Positions 27,675 to 37,429 of a stretch of DNA of 64,000 nt are shown here, piece by piece; position 1 is the stretch's first letter; the number at the start of each line of letters is the position of its first letter. Location: contig NZ_JAHXDN010000006.1 in NCBI RefSeq assembly GCF_019375555.1, positions 62,001-126,000 on the forward strand. The letters are read 5' to 3'. The stretch is from Roseobacter insulae (GTDB lineage: Bacteria > Pseudomonadota > Alphaproteobacteria > Rhodobacterales > Rhodobacteraceae). Position numbers and translations under genes: made by a program. The notes under the pieces were generated by a model, which made no database searches, was not told the DNA's origin, and worked only from the letters and a program-made list of their open reading frames with translations.

Positions 27675-29966
27675 GTGCCGCGCAGGCCGCACAGGCTGAC
27701 GGCCAGCCATTGGGGCGCCGGTGTGGTCGAAACCCACGCTGACCGTATTGTCGCCGTGCACCCGCATCCCGATGACCCGCATCCGTCGCTGATCAACCAG
27801 AACATCGCTAGCAGCCTGAACGGTCGCGCGCGGGTATTGCGGCCTGCGGTTCGCAGTGGGTGGCTGGAAAATGGCCCGGGCGGTGGCACCCGCGGCGAGG
27901 ACAGTTTTGTCGAGGTGAGTTGGGACAGGGCGCTCGACCTTGTTGCAGCAGAGCTGACGCGGGTGCGCGACTTGCATGGCAATGGCGCACTCTTTGCCGG
28001 ATCCTACGGGTGGTCAAGCGCCGGCCGGGTGCATCACGCGCAAAGCCAGCTGAAACGGTTTCTGAATTGTCAGGGCGGGTTTGTGCGCTCGAAAGGCAAC
28101 TACAGCTACAACGCGGCGCTGGTCCTGATGCCTTACATCGTGGGGCCGTACCGTGATCATGTGGCGCAAGCCACGCGCTGGTCGGTTATTGCGGAACACA
28201 GTGATCTGGTGGTGATGTTCGGCGGCATGGCGGGGCGCAATACCCAGGTGTCGGACGGTGGCGTGGCCCGACACAGGATGCGGGACAACCTCGCGGCCTG
28301 TCACACGCAGGGTGTCCGGTTCGTCAATCTCAGCCCTATGAAAAGAGATGCCGACGCCGAGCTTGACGCGGAGTGGCTGCCGCCGCGCCCCGGAACAGAT
28401 ACCGCCGTCATGCTGGGCCTTGCGCATTCCCTGTTGGTGCAGGGTCTGTGTGACCGGGATTTTCTGGATCGCTATACCATCGGTTTCAACCGTGTTGAGC
28501 GATACATTCTGGGCAGGGACGACGGAGTGCCAAAAGATGCCCAATGGGCCGGGGATATTAGCGGCATTCCGGCAGAACGCCTCATCGCGCTGGCCCGTGA
28601 CATGGCGCATTCGCGGACAATAATTACCTGTGCGGCAGGCGTGCAGCGCGCGGATTTCGGCGAGCAACCGTTGTGGATGACCGTGACCCTTGCCGCGATG
28701 CTCGGCCAGATCGGTCTGCCCGGCGGTGGCTATACCATCGGCTACGGGGTCAACGCCAATATCGGCAATATCGAACGCCCCTTCCGGTCGGGCACGCTGC
28801 CGCAGGGGACCAACGCAGTGGATAAATTCGTTCCGGTGGCGATGATTTCGGACATGTTGCTGAACCCCGGCGCGCGATATGATTATGATGGCGCGCAGCG
28901 GCAGTTTCCAGACATCCGGCTTGTCTGGTGGGCCGGTGGCAACCCGTTTCACCACCATCAGGATCTCAACAAGTTGCGCAGGGCGTTCCAGAAACCGGAG
29001 ACGGTGATCGTGAACGAGCTGAATTGGACGGCAACCGCGCGGCATGCGGATATCGTGCTTCCGGTCGCCGCACCGCAGGAGCGGACGGATTTCGGCGCCG
29101 GCAAGTCCGACAATGCGCTTGTGCCCATGCCCGCGCATGTTGCACCACCGGGAGAGGCGCGTATCGAATATGACATCTATGCCGATCTATCGGCGCGGTT
29201 GGGCACGGCCGATCACTTCACCGAAGGGCGCGACATCGAGGCCTGGACCCGGGAAATCTGGACAACTACGCAGACCGAGGCGCGCCGCCATGGCGTATCA
29301 CTTCCCGATTGGGAGGCCTTCTTGGCCGGTGACGTGCTGACATTGCCCGACCCCTCGGCAAATCAGGTGTTTTTGGCGGATTTCCGGGCCGATCCCGTCG
29401 CACACCCGCTGCCAACCCCAAGCGGCCGTATCGAGCTGTTCTCGCATGCGATTGCCGGTTTTGCCCTCAACGATTGTCACGGCCACGCAAGCTGGATGCC
29501 GCCCCGCGATCAGCCCTCGGCCCTCTATCCCCTCAACCTGCTGTCGGGCCAGCCCGGCACGCGCCTGCACTCGCAACTGGACAATGGCGCGTTCAGTCTC
29601 AGCCGGAAAATACGGGGACGTGAACCGGTGATCCTGCACCCCGGCGATGCCGCAGCGCGAGGTATCGTCGATGGCGACGTGGTCGAGATATGGAATGCTC
29701 GCGGACGCTGCCTCGCGGGCGCGGTGGTCAGCGACGCCATTCTTCAAGGCTGCGCCTTCTTGTGGACCGGCGCATGGTATGATCCCGATTTCGATGCAGA
29801 GCAGCATCGGGACCGCCATGGCAACCCGAACGTTCTGACCCACGATCTGCGCACATCTTCCCTGAGCCAGGGTCCCGCCGCGCATTCCGCAACGGTTCAG
29901 GTTGCGCGCTTCGAAGGCGTGGTACCTGATGTTCTGGCGCATGATCCGCCACGTTTTTCGCCCTGA
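27675..29966 (+). CDS. Molybdopterin-dependent S-/N-oxide reductase, BisC-like
   Basis: 763 residues of the DMSO reductase family using bis-MGD. The serine expected to bind molybdenum lies in GSYGWSSAGRVHHAQSQ; cofactor segments include SKGNYSYNAALV, MFGGMAGRNTQV and the C-terminal GNPNVLTHD. There is no N-terminal iron-sulfur cysteine set and no twin-arginine signal, so it is probably cytoplasmic like biotin or methionine sulfoxide reductases, not periplasmic TorA/DmsA. Starts at GTG 27675 directly after the hydrolase stop with GAGGG five bases upstream. A molybdate importer lies 0.8 kb downstream. Confidence 0.92.
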   Translation: MPRRPHRLTASHWGAGVVETHADRIVAVHPHPDDPHPSLINQNIASSLNGRARVLRPAVRSGWLENGPGGGTRGEDSFVEVSWDRALDLVAAELTRVRDLHGNGALFAGSYGWSSAGRVHHAQSQLKRFLNCQGGFVRSKGNYSYNAALVLMPYIVGPYRDHVAQATRWSVIAEHSDLVVMFGGMAGRNTQVSDGGVARHRMRDNLAACHTQGVRFVNLSPMKRDADAELDAEWLPPRPGTDTAVMLGLAHSLLVQGLCDRDFLDRYTIGFNRVERYILGRDDGVPKDAQWAGDISGIPAERLIALARDMAHSRTIITCAAGVQRADFGEQPLWMTVTLAAMLGQIGLPGGGYTIGYGVNANIGNIERPFRSGTLPQGTNAVDKFVPVAMISDMLLNPGARYDYDGAQRQFPDIRLVWWAGGNPFHHHQDLNKLRRAFQKPETVIVNELNWTATARHADIVLPVAAPQERTDFGAGKSDNALVPMPAHVAPPGEARIEYDIYADLSARLGTADHFTEGRDIEAWTREIWTTTQTEARRHGVSLPDWEAFLAGDVLTLPDPSANQVFLADFRADPVAHPLPTPSGRIELFSHAIAGFALNDCHGHASWMPPRDQPSALYPLNLLSGQPGTRLHSQLDNGAFSLSRKIRGREPVILHPGDAAARGIVDGDVVEIWNARGRCLAGAVVSDAILQGCAFLWTGAWYDPDFDAEQHRDRHGNPNVLTHDLRTSSLSQGPAAHSATVQVARFEGVVPDVLAHDPPRFSP

Positions 29967-30097
29967 GCGCGCCCCACGGCCGGGCTTCGGCACCGCAGTT
30001 AGCGCTATCTTGAGTATTTGCGTGGCTTCTGGCATAGGATGGCTCAGCCAGAACACCCCGGTTTTGCGCCGTTCAGAATCTGCGAAAGAGACTTGAG

Positions 30098-30763
30098 ATG
30101 AACCGTTCCGACGTCAATGAAATCCTCAAGGAAGGGGATGCCTTCATTCGCAGTTTCGGTCACATTCTGCCGCCCTTTGCCTATTGGGACCCCGACAGAA
30201 TGCGCAGCGTCGAGGCCGCACCGCTGCGTGCGCGGGGTCTTGGATGGGACATCACCGATTACGGTGAGGGACGTTTTGACGAGATGGGATTGTTTCTGTT
30301 CACAACCCGCAACGGTACGGTCGAAGACCTCGGGCAGGGGCGTGGCATGCTCTACGCCGAGAAGATCATGATCACGCGGGAAAAGCAGTTGTCCCCGATG
30401 CATCGGCACAACATCAAGGCCGAGGATATTATCAACCGGGGCGGCGGCGAGTTGATCATCGAACTGTTTGCGCCGGATGCGGCGGGCAATATCGACCGGG
30501 CGGCGGATGTGACAGTGCCCTGTGACGGCGTTGAACGAAGGCTGCAGGCGGGGGCTCACCTGCGGTTATTGCCGGGGGAAAGTGTGACGCTGATGCCCGG
30601 CGTGTGGCATGCGTTCTGGGCGGAAAAGGGCGATTGTTTGGTGGGAGAAGTCTCCACCGTGAACGACGACCGTACGGACAACGTCTTCGAAATGCCGATC
30701 GGACGTTTCTCCGACATTACCGAAAACGAACCACCGCTGCATTTGCTGGTGTCCGATTACTAG
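30098..30763 (+). CDS. D-lyxose/D-mannose isomerase family protein
   Basis: 221-residue cupin-fold sugar isomerase, close to the usual length of about 225. Metal ligands are visible: two histidines and a glutamate in SPMHRHNIKAEDI and a histidine in PGVWHAFWA. It interconverts lyxose with xylulose or mannose with fructose. It stands alone, 131 bases after the molybdenum enzyme and convergent with modC (one base between stops). Confidence 0.88.
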   Translation: MNRSDVNEILKEGDAFIRSFGHILPPFAYWDPDRMRSVEAAPLRARGLGWDITDYGEGRFDEMGLFLFTTRNGTVEDLGQGRGMLYAEKIMITREKQLSPMHRHNIKAEDIINRGGGELIIELFAPDAAGNIDRAADVTVPCDGVERRLQAGAHLRLLPGESVTLMPGVWHAFWAEKGDCLVGEVSTVNDDRTDNVFEMPIGRFSDITENEPPLHLLVSDY

Positions 30764-30764
30764 C

Positions 30765-31862
30765 TCAGGTCCGGTTCATCACATCGCCTACCGCGTCTCT
30801 GGGCAAGGATACCGCCTTCAGAACGGCAAAGACACTCTGTCCGGGGTGAAGGTTCAGCGCCTCCGCAGACCGGCGCGTTACCCGCGCGAGCAGCACCGAG
30901 CGTCCAAAGCTCAGCTGCACGATCACACCCGGCCCGGTGCCGACCCTGAGGTCCCGGATCGTCACATCCAGAATGTTGAGCGCGGAAATCCCGTCGGGCC
31001 GGACGATTGCCAGCATGACATCCTGCGCACCGATCCACAGCCGCACATCCGTTCCTTCTGGTTGCGTCACGCGTGGCATCAGCAAATCGCTGCCTTCCGC
31101 CCGCAACGTGCTCAGCCCGTCAGCATGATGCGCCGTGACCCGCGCCGTGATCATCGCACCGGCGGCACGCACGCCCAGCGGGGTGACGGCAGGATCGCTG
31201 AGCACCTCGGCCGCCGGGCCCTGACCGGTGACCCGCCCCTTGTCCAGCGCAACAACCGATGTCGCGATGCGGGCCACTTCGGTCGCCGCGTGACTGACGT
31301 ACAGGATCGGCACTTTGGTCTCGTCACGCAGGCGCTCGAAATATGGCAGGATCTCTGCCTTGCGCGCCTCATCGAGAGAGGACAGAGGTTCATCCGCCAG
31401 AATGAGGCGGGGGCAGGCCAGAAGCGCGCGGCCAATGGCAACGCGTTGTTTTTCGCCACCCGACAGGGCCGCAGGCCGCCTTGAAAGCAGGTCACCCAGC
31501 CCGAGCATGTCCACGATCCGGCTCATATCTTCGCGCGGTGCCGATTTTGGCGCAAACCACTGCCCATAGGCGAGGTTCTGGCGCACGGTCAGATGCGGAA
31601 ACAGGCGCGCATCCTGAAAAATGTATCCCAACCGGCGTTTATGCGGGGGCACCCAATGGTTGGTGCTGGTGTCAAAAAGCACCCAGTCCTCTGTCGCGAC
31701 GCGCCCTTCATCCGGTTTAAGAAGCCCGGCTACTGCATTGATGATAGTTGTCTTGCCGGTGCCGGAGCGACCGAACAACACGGTAATCCCCGGCGGCGCG
31801 TCAAACGCCACATCCAGTTCGAAACCCTCGAACCGGTGGCGAAGTATGACACCAAGCGTCAC
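30765..31862 (-). CDS. modC: Molybdate ABC transporter ATP-binding protein
   Basis: 365-residue ATPase energising molybdate import. Walker A GRSGTGKTT, signature LSGGEKQRVAIGRALL, Walker B LILADEPLSSLD, then a switch histidine. The C-terminal TOBE/Mop domain (RLWIGAQDVMLA, LNILDVTIRDL) binds oxyanions and marks ModC. I chose GTG 31862, which overlaps the modB stop (GTGA), over an upstream ATG that reads through modB. Confidence 0.94.
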   Translation of the reverse strand: MTLGVILRHRFEGFELDVAFDAPPGITVLFGRSGTGKTTIINAVAGLLKPDEGRVATEDWVLFDTSTNHWVPPHKRRLGYIFQDARLFPHLTVRQNLAYGQWFAPKSAPREDMSRIVDMLGLGDLLSRRPAALSGGEKQRVAIGRALLACPRLILADEPLSSLDEARKAEILPYFERLRDETKVPILYVSHAATEVARIATSVVALDKGRVTGQGPAAEVLSDPAVTPLGVRAAGAMITARVTAHHADGLSTLRAEGSDLLMPRVTQPEGTDVRLWIGAQDVMLAIVRPDGISALNILDVTIRDLRVGTGPGVIVQLSFGRSVLLARVTRRSAEALNLHPGQSVFAVLKAVSLPRDAVGDVMNRT

Positions 31863-32551
31863 GCAGCCACCCGCCGGTTGGCCCGTCTGGCCAGCCACTC
31901 TGAGATCAACAGCGCTGACATGGCGATGATGACACTGACGATCACGAGGCGCCATGCCGAGCTTTCACCGCCCGGGACCTGCAGGAACGCATAGATGGCA
32001 GAAGGGACGGTCTGGGTCTGACCGGGGATGTTGGAGACGAAAGTGATCGTGGCGCCGAATTCCCCCATTGCCTTGGCAAATGCGAGGATCGCGCCCGCGA
32101 GGATGCCCGGCAGGATAAGCGGCAGGGTGACCGTCACGAAAACCCAGGCGCGGGAGGCGCCAAGTGTCGCGGCGGCCTGCTCCAGCTTGGGGTCTACCGC
32201 CTCGATGGACAGCCGCATCGCGCGGACCATCAGCGGAAACGCCATCACCGCCGCCGCAAGTGCGGCCCCCGTCCAGCGAAAGGCAAAGACAATTCCGAAA
32301 GGTTCCAGCAGGCGACCGACCGGACCCTGGGTGCCGAAGGAGGTCAGGAGCAGGTAGCCCGTGACCACCGGCGGCAGGATCAGGGGCAGATGGACAAGCC
32401 CGTTGATCACCTGTTTGCCGGCAAAGTCGCGACGTGCCAGAAGATGCGCCACCCATAGACCAAAAGGCAGGCTGAGACAGGTCGCCCAGAAGGACACCTT
32501 CAGGGACAAGGCGACCGCGCGCCACTCATCGGGGCCGAGCCAGTCTGTCAT
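31859..32551 (-). CDS. modB: Molybdate ABC transporter permease
   Basis: 230-residue inner-membrane protein with about five helices. The ATPase-contact loop is recognisable in EQAAATLGASRAWVFVTVTL; the GEFGATITFVSNIPGQTQT stretch is typical of ModB. Overlaps modA and modC by four bases each, so the three are translated together. Confidence 0.95.
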   Translation of the reverse strand: MTDWLGPDEWRAVALSLKVSFWATCLSLPFGLWVAHLLARRDFAGKQVINGLVHLPLILPPVVTGYLLLTSFGTQGPVGRLLEPFGIVFAFRWTGAALAAAVMAFPLMVRAMRLSIEAVDPKLEQAAATLGASRAWVFVTVTLPLILPGILAGAILAFAKAMGEFGATITFVSNIPGQTQTVPSAIYAFLQVPGGESSAWRLVIVSVIIAMSALLISEWLARRANRRVAA

Positions 32552-33333
32552 GACGCCCCGTTGACCACGGCAAAGCCCTGTCGCTCAAACATGTCGCGCG
32601 ATGCCGGAACACGCAGATAGTCAAAAAACGCCCGAGCAGCAGGCGTGTCGCGTCCCTCGATCAACGCTGCGGGATAGGTGATCTGTGGATGGCTCGATGG
32701 CGGGAAGGTCGCAATCACGCTGACACGCGGCTCGGCGATGGCGTCAGATTTATAGACCACGCCGAATTTGGCCTCGCCAAGGGCGACCAGCGCAAGGGCT
32801 GCCCGCACGTTGTCGGTTTGCACAATCCGCGTTTCAAGCATGTGCCAGACACCGAAATACGACAACGCCGATTTGCCGTAAATCCCGGCAGGTACCGCAT
32901 CAACAAGCGCCATCGCGATGCGGGCGTCCCCGAGACGCGCCACCAATGCGCTTGGTTTGAGATCGACTGCCTCGTCGGTGCCATGGGCAATCAGCACGAG
33001 ATCGTTGGTCAGCAGGTCCTGCCTGCTTTGGGGCACAAGGCTGCCGCGCGCCTCTGCCCAGTCCATCCAGTCGGGATTGGCCGAGATGAAGATATCGGCA
33101 GGCGCTCCGAGCGCTATGTGACGCGCCAGAACCGGGGTTCCGGCATAAGACACTGTCACCACGTGCCCGGTATCGGCCTCGAATGCGCCTGCAATTGCGT
33201 CCAGAGCGGTTTTTAGGCTGGCGGCAGCAAAAACCGTAACGTCATCCGCGCGGGCGCTACCGGGACCCAGAGCGCTCAGACCCGCGCTCAGAAAGAGCGC
33301 TGCGCAAAACTGCCACGCAAAGCTGTGCCGCAT
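32548..33333 (-). CDS. modA: Molybdate-binding periplasmic protein
   Basis: 261 residues with a signal peptide ending near GSARA. ModA blocks: VTVFAAASLKTALDAIAGAF, YAGTPVLARHIALGAPADIF, ISANPDWMDWAE, and a C-terminal YLRVPASRDMFERQGF. It binds molybdate for ModBC. First gene of the operon; the promoter should lie in the 223 bases before the DNA glycosylase gene on the other strand. No nearby modE. Confidence 0.95.
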   Translation of the reverse strand: MRHSFAWQFCAALFLSAGLSALGPGSARADDVTVFAAASLKTALDAIAGAFEADTGHVVTVSYAGTPVLARHIALGAPADIFISANPDWMDWAEARGSLVPQSRQDLLTNDLVLIAHGTDEAVDLKPSALVARLGDARIAMALVDAVPAGIYGKSALSYFGVWHMLETRIVQTDNVRAALALVALGEAKFGVVYKSDAIAEPRVSVIATFPPSSHPQITYPAALIEGRDTPAARAFFDYLRVPASRDMFERQGFAVVNGAS

Positions 33334-33556
33334 TCAAACAGGCCCTTCGTTGTTTGCATTTCTCTGTGAACATATCGCCTTGGGGTCCCGGTCTTGCAAG
33401 CGTCATCTCCTGCACGGGCCTGCGCGCATCCGGCGCGATCCGCCTGCACAGGTCGGTTTCGGGGGTGCGTTTTATGCACAACCGGCTGTGATGCAATCGC
33501 TGTATCGCGCCGGTGCGGCAGCAATTATGGTACCCCCTTGAAAAGAAGGAGGGAAC

Positions 33557-34225
33557 ATGCGCAGCTTGGAAGATATTCTTGCCATCAGTGTGGGGCGCAA
33601 GGGGTCGGTCGAGGCGATTTTCGAGGGGTTCGCGCCGTCGAAAACACCGGCGGAACTGGCAGCGCAGCCTGATGATCGTTGGCTCTCCGCGATGACCCGC
33701 GCGATTTTCAACGCCGGTTTCAACTGGAAAGTCGTGGAGTCAATGTGGCCCGGTTTTGAAGCGGCTTTCGAGGGGTTTGCACCGGGTCGCTGTTCGATGA
33801 TGGATGATACGTGGTTTGATGCGTTGGTGACCAACAAGGCGATTGTGCGCCACGGCCCCAAGATCCGCGCCGTGCAGGAGAACGCGGTTTTTATCCGCGA
33901 GGTGGCGGACAGCCACGGCGGTTTTGGCACGTTTGTCGCTGGTTGGGATGTAACCGAATTCGCGGGGCTGCTCGCCCATCTGAAATCGAACGGCACACGG
34001 CTGGGCGGCACCACCGGTCAGTATTTCCTGCGCTCCATGGGGGTGGATGGGTTCATTCTGTCGCGCGACGTCGTGGCCCGGCTGATCGCCGAAGGGGTGA
34101 TTGACAAACCGCCAACCTCAAAGGGCGCCATGACCGCTGTCCAGACCGCTTTTTCCGAATGGCACCGGACATCGGGCCGATCGCTGAAGGAGATCAGCCG
34201 GATATTGGCCACCAGCACAGGTTAG
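33557..34225 (+). CDS. DNA-3-methyladenine glycosylase I family protein
   Basis: 222 residues of the helix-hairpin-helix glycosylase superfamily, Tag-like: DRWLSAMTRAIFNAGFNW, VRHGPKIRAVQENA, and a C-terminal helical block. It excises alkylated adenine in base repair. GGAGGGAAC just before the ATG. Divergent from modA. Its stop codon overlaps the arsJ stop on the other strand by three bases. Confidence 0.85.
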   Translation: MRSLEDILAISVGRKGSVEAIFEGFAPSKTPAELAAQPDDRWLSAMTRAIFNAGFNWKVVESMWPGFEAAFEGFAPGRCSMMDDTWFDALVTNKAIVRHGPKIRAVQENAVFIREVADSHGGFGTFVAGWDVTEFAGLLAHLKSNGTRLGGTTGQYFLRSMGVDGFILSRDVVARLIAEGVIDKPPTSKGAMTAVQTAFSEWHRTSGRSLKEISRILATSTG

Positions 34226-35475
34226 ACCGGTTGCGGTGCAAGCGGGCGCAGCCGCGACGCGCCGTAGACGCTTGCCGCCAGCAGCAGCGCGGCGGTTCCC
34301 AGGCAAAGCGGCAGGCCTCCGATCTGGTAGCTCAGCCCCGACAGGACGGTCCCGAGCAAGCGCCCGGCGGCGTTCGCCATGTAGTAAAACCCGACATCCA
34401 TGGTCACCCGGTTGCCGGAACTGAAGGCGAGGATCAGGTAGGAGTGCAGGGCGGAATTTACAGCAAATATACCGCCGAAAATCAGCAGGCCGACGATCAG
34501 CGCGGTGGTAAGCCACGTGGTTGGGGTGGGCGTGGCCAAGCTCAGACTCGCCAGAACTGCCGGGACGATGATCAGCAAAGCCCCCCATCGTTGCGCGCTC
34601 ATGATGATCTGGTCTTCGCTGCGCGTTGCAGCCTTCATCAGCCGGGGAGCCGCTGCCTGAACCGCCCCGTAAAGGATGATCCACAGCGCCATGAAACTGC
34701 CGATCGTGAAAAACGCGGTGCGGTTGCCCGCCTCCGTCCCGTCCGACAACACGGCATAGAAATAGATGGGAATGCCGACGACGAACCAGACATCGCGCGC
34801 CGCGAAAAGAAACACGCGCGCGAAACTCAGCCAGTTGATGTTGGCATTTCCGGAGAGGACGTCGCGGAATTTTGCATCCTTGCGGCCCACCGGCAGGCCC
34901 GAGGGCATCTTCAGAACTACCGCCACCAGGATCACCGCCAGAACGGCTGCCATCCCCAGGACCGCAGCCTTGAGACCCACCACGCCGAGCAGAACAGCGC
35001 CGATCAGAAAGCCACATCCCTTGACCGCATTCTTGGAACCCGTCAGCAGCGCAACCCACCGAAAAAGCCCGCCCCGCGCGGTCGGGGCAAGCAGCTTCAC
35101 GGCGGACTTTGCGCTCATCTTCGCGAGGTCCTTCGCAACACCGGACGCCCCCTGGACAGCCATGACGAACACCACGGAGGCGGTGATCGTCCACGCGGGA
35201 TCAAGCTGCGCCAGCGCGATCAGCGCGGCCACCTGCAGCGCCAGACCGGCATAGAGTGTGGAGGTCAGGCCAAAGCGCGCGGCAATCCAGCCTGCGCTGA
35301 GGTTGGTCACGATCCCGGCGATCTCGTAGAGCACAAAGAGATACGCAAGCTGCACCGGCGAGAACCCGAGCGTGTGGAAATGCAGCAGAACCAGCATCCG
35401 CAACGCGCCATCGGTCAGCATGAACGCCCAGTAGGCGGCGGTCACGGCGACATAGGCGGCGCCCGCGCGCGGCAT
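34222..35475 (-). CDS. arsJ: Organoarsenical efflux MFS transporter ArsJ
   Basis: 417-residue, 12-helix major facilitator. The start (YVAVTAAYWAFMLTDGALRM) and LVLLHFHTLGFSPVQLA are hallmarks of ArsJ. It exports 1-arseno-3-phosphoglycerate made by the adjacent GAPDH from arsenate. I start it at ATG 35475, two bases after the GAPDH stop; an in-frame ATG at 35535 lies inside the GAPDH gene. Third gene of the arsenate operon. Confidence 0.93.
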   Translation of the reverse strand: MPRAGAAYVAVTAAYWAFMLTDGALRMLVLLHFHTLGFSPVQLAYLFVLYEIAGIVTNLSAGWIAARFGLTSTLYAGLALQVAALIALAQLDPAWTITASVVFVMAVQGASGVAKDLAKMSAKSAVKLLAPTARGGLFRWVALLTGSKNAVKGCGFLIGAVLLGVVGLKAAVLGMAAVLAVILVAVVLKMPSGLPVGRKDAKFRDVLSGNANINWLSFARVFLFAARDVWFVVGIPIYFYAVLSDGTEAGNRTAFFTIGSFMALWIILYGAVQAAAPRLMKAATRSEDQIIMSAQRWGALLIIVPAVLASLSLATPTPTTWLTTALIVGLLIFGGIFAVNSALHSYLILAFSSGNRVTMDVGFYYMANAAGRLLGTVLSGLSYQIGGLPLCLGTAALLLAASVYGASRLRPLAPQPV

Positions 35476-35477
35476 GC

Positions 35478-36476
35478 TCACAACGACTTGCCTACCATGA
35501 AGGCCACATCGACGAGCCGGTTCGCATAGCCCCACTCGTTGTCGTACCAGACATAGACTTTGAGCTGTGTGCCATTGACAACCATTGTCGACGGCCCGTC
35601 AACGATGCCCGAGCGGGGGTCGTTCGTGTAATCGGCGCTGACCAGCGGTTTGGTCTCGTAGCCAAGGATGCCCTTGAGTGGTCCCTTTGTCGCGGCCTCA
35701 AAGAGGGCGTTGGCCTCTTCCACCGTGGTGGCGCGTTCCAGTTCAAAAACGCAATCCGTGAGCGAGGCGTTCAGCAGGGGCACCCGCACCGCATGCCCGT
35801 TCAGACGCCCGGTGAGTTCCGGGTAGATCAGGGTGATCGCCGTGGCGCTTCCGGTCGTTGTGGGGATCAGGGAATTCAGCGCAGACCGCGCCCGCCGCAG
35901 GTCCTTGGCGGGACGGTCCACGATCGTCTGGGTATTCGTCACATCGTGAATTGTGGTGATAGATCCGTGTTTTATGCCAATGTTCTCATGGACCACCTTA
36001 ACCACGGGCGCGAGGCAGTTCGTAGTGCAACTGGCCGCGGTGACAATGCTGTGCCGGGTGGGGTCGTAGACATCGTTGTTTACGCCAAAGACGACATTGG
36101 CCGTCGGCCCGTCCTTGACAGGCGCGGAAACCACCACCTTCTTCACACCGGCGGCAAAGTAAGGGGCCAGTGCTGCGTCGGTCTTGAAGGCGCCGGTACA
36201 GTCGATGACCACATCGATGCCTTCCAGTGGCAGGCGATCCAGCCTCGTTTCGCCGTGAACCGGCAGCCGCATGCCGTCGATGGTGAGGCTCTCGCTGTCT
36301 GCATCAAACGCGGCGGGCCAGCGCCCGTGAACGGTGTCGTATTCCAGCAGATGTGCGTGCATCGCGGGGTCGCCCACCGCATCGTTTATCCAGGCAATTT
36401 CTGCGCCCCGTTCGAGCAATGGCCGCAGGGCAAGCTTGCCAATGCGACCCATTCCGTTAAGGGCGTAAACAGTCAT
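35478..36476 (-). CDS. Glyceraldehyde-3-phosphate dehydrogenase of the arsenate operon
   Basis: 332 residues, type I GAPDH. NAD site [15 protein letters not shown]; catalytic Cys150 in [13 protein letters not shown]; the C-terminal [14 protein letters not shown] block. In operons with ArsJ this enzyme makes the arseno-analogue of 1,3-bisphosphoglycerate, which ArsJ removes. It overlaps the ArsR-ArsC gene by four bases. The glycolytic copy is presumably elsewhere. Confidence 0.94.
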   Translation of the reverse strand: MTVYALNGMGRIGKLALRPLLERGAEIAWINDAVGDPAMHAHLLEYDTVHGRWPAAFDADSESLTIDGMRLPVHGETRLDRLPLEGIDVVIDCTGAFKTDAALAPYFAAGVKKVVVSAPVKDGPTANVVFGVNNDVYDPTRHSIVTAASCTTNCLAPVVKVVHENIGIKHGSITTIHDVTNTQTIVDRPAKDLRRARSALNSLIPTTTGSATAITLIYPELTGRLNGHAVRVPLLNASLTDCVFELERATTVEEANALFEAATKGPLKGILGYETKPLVSADYTNDPRSGIVDGPSTMVVNGTQLKVYVWYDNEWGYANRLVDVAFMVGKSL

Positions 36477-37321
36477 TCAGGAGTTCCTTCCAATTCATCC
36501 GCGCCGATTCTGTCGACGGCGGCTTGCAGCGATATGCGGTTGTGAGTTTCGATGGGCAGGGCCGCAAAGGCCTTGATGCGGTTACTAAGGGCGCCGTAGG
36601 CCTGCTGGAAAGCCAGACGACGTTCCGCGAGACTGCCTTCGGCCTTGACCGGGTCCGGCAGGCCCCAGTGGCCGCTGATCGGTTGTCCTTCCCATGCCGG
36701 GCATTCCTCGTTCGCGGCGCGATTACAGACGGTGAACACGAAATCCATCTTCGGGGCATCGGGGGTCTGGAATTCGGAAATATGCTTGGACCGCAATATC
36801 GATGTGTCATGGCCTTTCGAGGTCAGCATCTCCATCGCGAGGGGGTTCAGATCGGAACCGGGCCTGGTCCCGGCCGAGTAAGCTGCGAACCTAGATCCTT
36901 CCAGATCGCGCAATATCGATTCCGCAAAAATGGATCTTGCGGAGTTGCCCGTGCAGATAAAGAGAACGTTGTAGGGGGTGTCAGTCATCGTCAGCGCTCC
37001 TTTTTGGGGGGAAAGTGAGAACGGCGGGCACAGATCCGGCCGTCCACGACAGCAATCGGTGAACAGGTAGTCAATAAGCTCGGCCGCTGCCGCAGTATGG
37101 GCGCGGTACCGCAGGGACGTTCCGAGGCGCTGCTGCGTGATCAGTCTCGCGTCGCTCAGAACTGACAGGTAGACAGATGTGGTTGACGCCTTGAGGTCCA
37201 GTGCCGCGGCGATTTCGCCTGCGGGCACCGCGTCCGGAAAGCGGCGCATCAGCAACCGGAATACGCTCAGGCGCTGCGGGTGGCTAAGGGCGGACAGGCG
37301 GGTAAGGGATTCTATTTCCAT
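36473..37321 (-). CDS. ArsR regulator fused to arsenate reductase ArsC
   Basis: 282 residues in two parts. Residues 1-110 are an ArsR/SmtB winged helix ([31 protein letters not shown]) with a cysteine cluster C90, C91, C98 likely to sense arsenite. Residues 115-255 form a low-molecular-weight-phosphatase-type arsenate reductase with the loop C123-TGNSA-R129 and further cysteines in [15 protein letters not shown]. One protein would sense arsenite and reduce arsenate. First gene of the arsR/C-gap-arsJ operon. The fusion is in one clean frame, with no sign of a lost stop. Confidence 0.92.
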   Translation of the reverse strand: MEIESLTRLSALSHPQRLSVFRLLMRRFPDAVPAGEIAAALDLKASTTSVYLSVLSDARLITQQRLGTSLRYRAHTAAAAELIDYLFTDCCRGRPDLCPPFSLSPQKGALTMTDTPYNVLFICTGNSARSIFAESILRDLEGSRFAAYSAGTRPGSDLNPLAMEMLTSKGHDTSILRSKHISEFQTPDAPKMDFVFTVCNRAANEECPAWEGQPISGHWGLPDPVKAEGSLAERRLAFQQAYGALSNRIKAFAALPIETHNRISLQAAVDRIGADELEGTPE

Positions 37322-37322
37322 A

Positions 37323-37332
37323 ATTCATGAAT
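37323..37332. promoter_or_regulatory. Candidate ArsR operator
   Basis: Perfect 10-bp palindrome ATTCATGAAT immediately before the ArsR-ArsC start codon, in an AT-rich stretch. Its position would block initiation; ArsR-type autorepression is the likely use. Confidence 0.4.
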
Positions 37333-37370
37333 ATTGGAAATATAGGTTGATGCAACCCCTATTCGGCCCC

Positions 37371-37408
37371 CCAAAAAGAAACAGCGCACCCGGCGTCGGG
37401 TGCGCTGT
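37371..37408 (-). terminator. Rho-independent terminator of the TRAP/usp operon
   Basis: On the minus strand an 11-bp perfect stem (ACAGCGCACCC, loop GACGCC, GGGTGCGCTGT) is followed by TTCTTTTTGG. It lies 21 bases after the universal stress gene. Confidence 0.9.
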
Positions 37409-37429
37409 CATTGTCAAAAGCAGGTCGCC

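Noticed and set aside
33334-33556. Possible ModE-type box before modA (CGTT...ATCG, around 33347-33376)
   Set aside because: Only about half of the half-site positions match in inverted orientation, and no modE is nearby.
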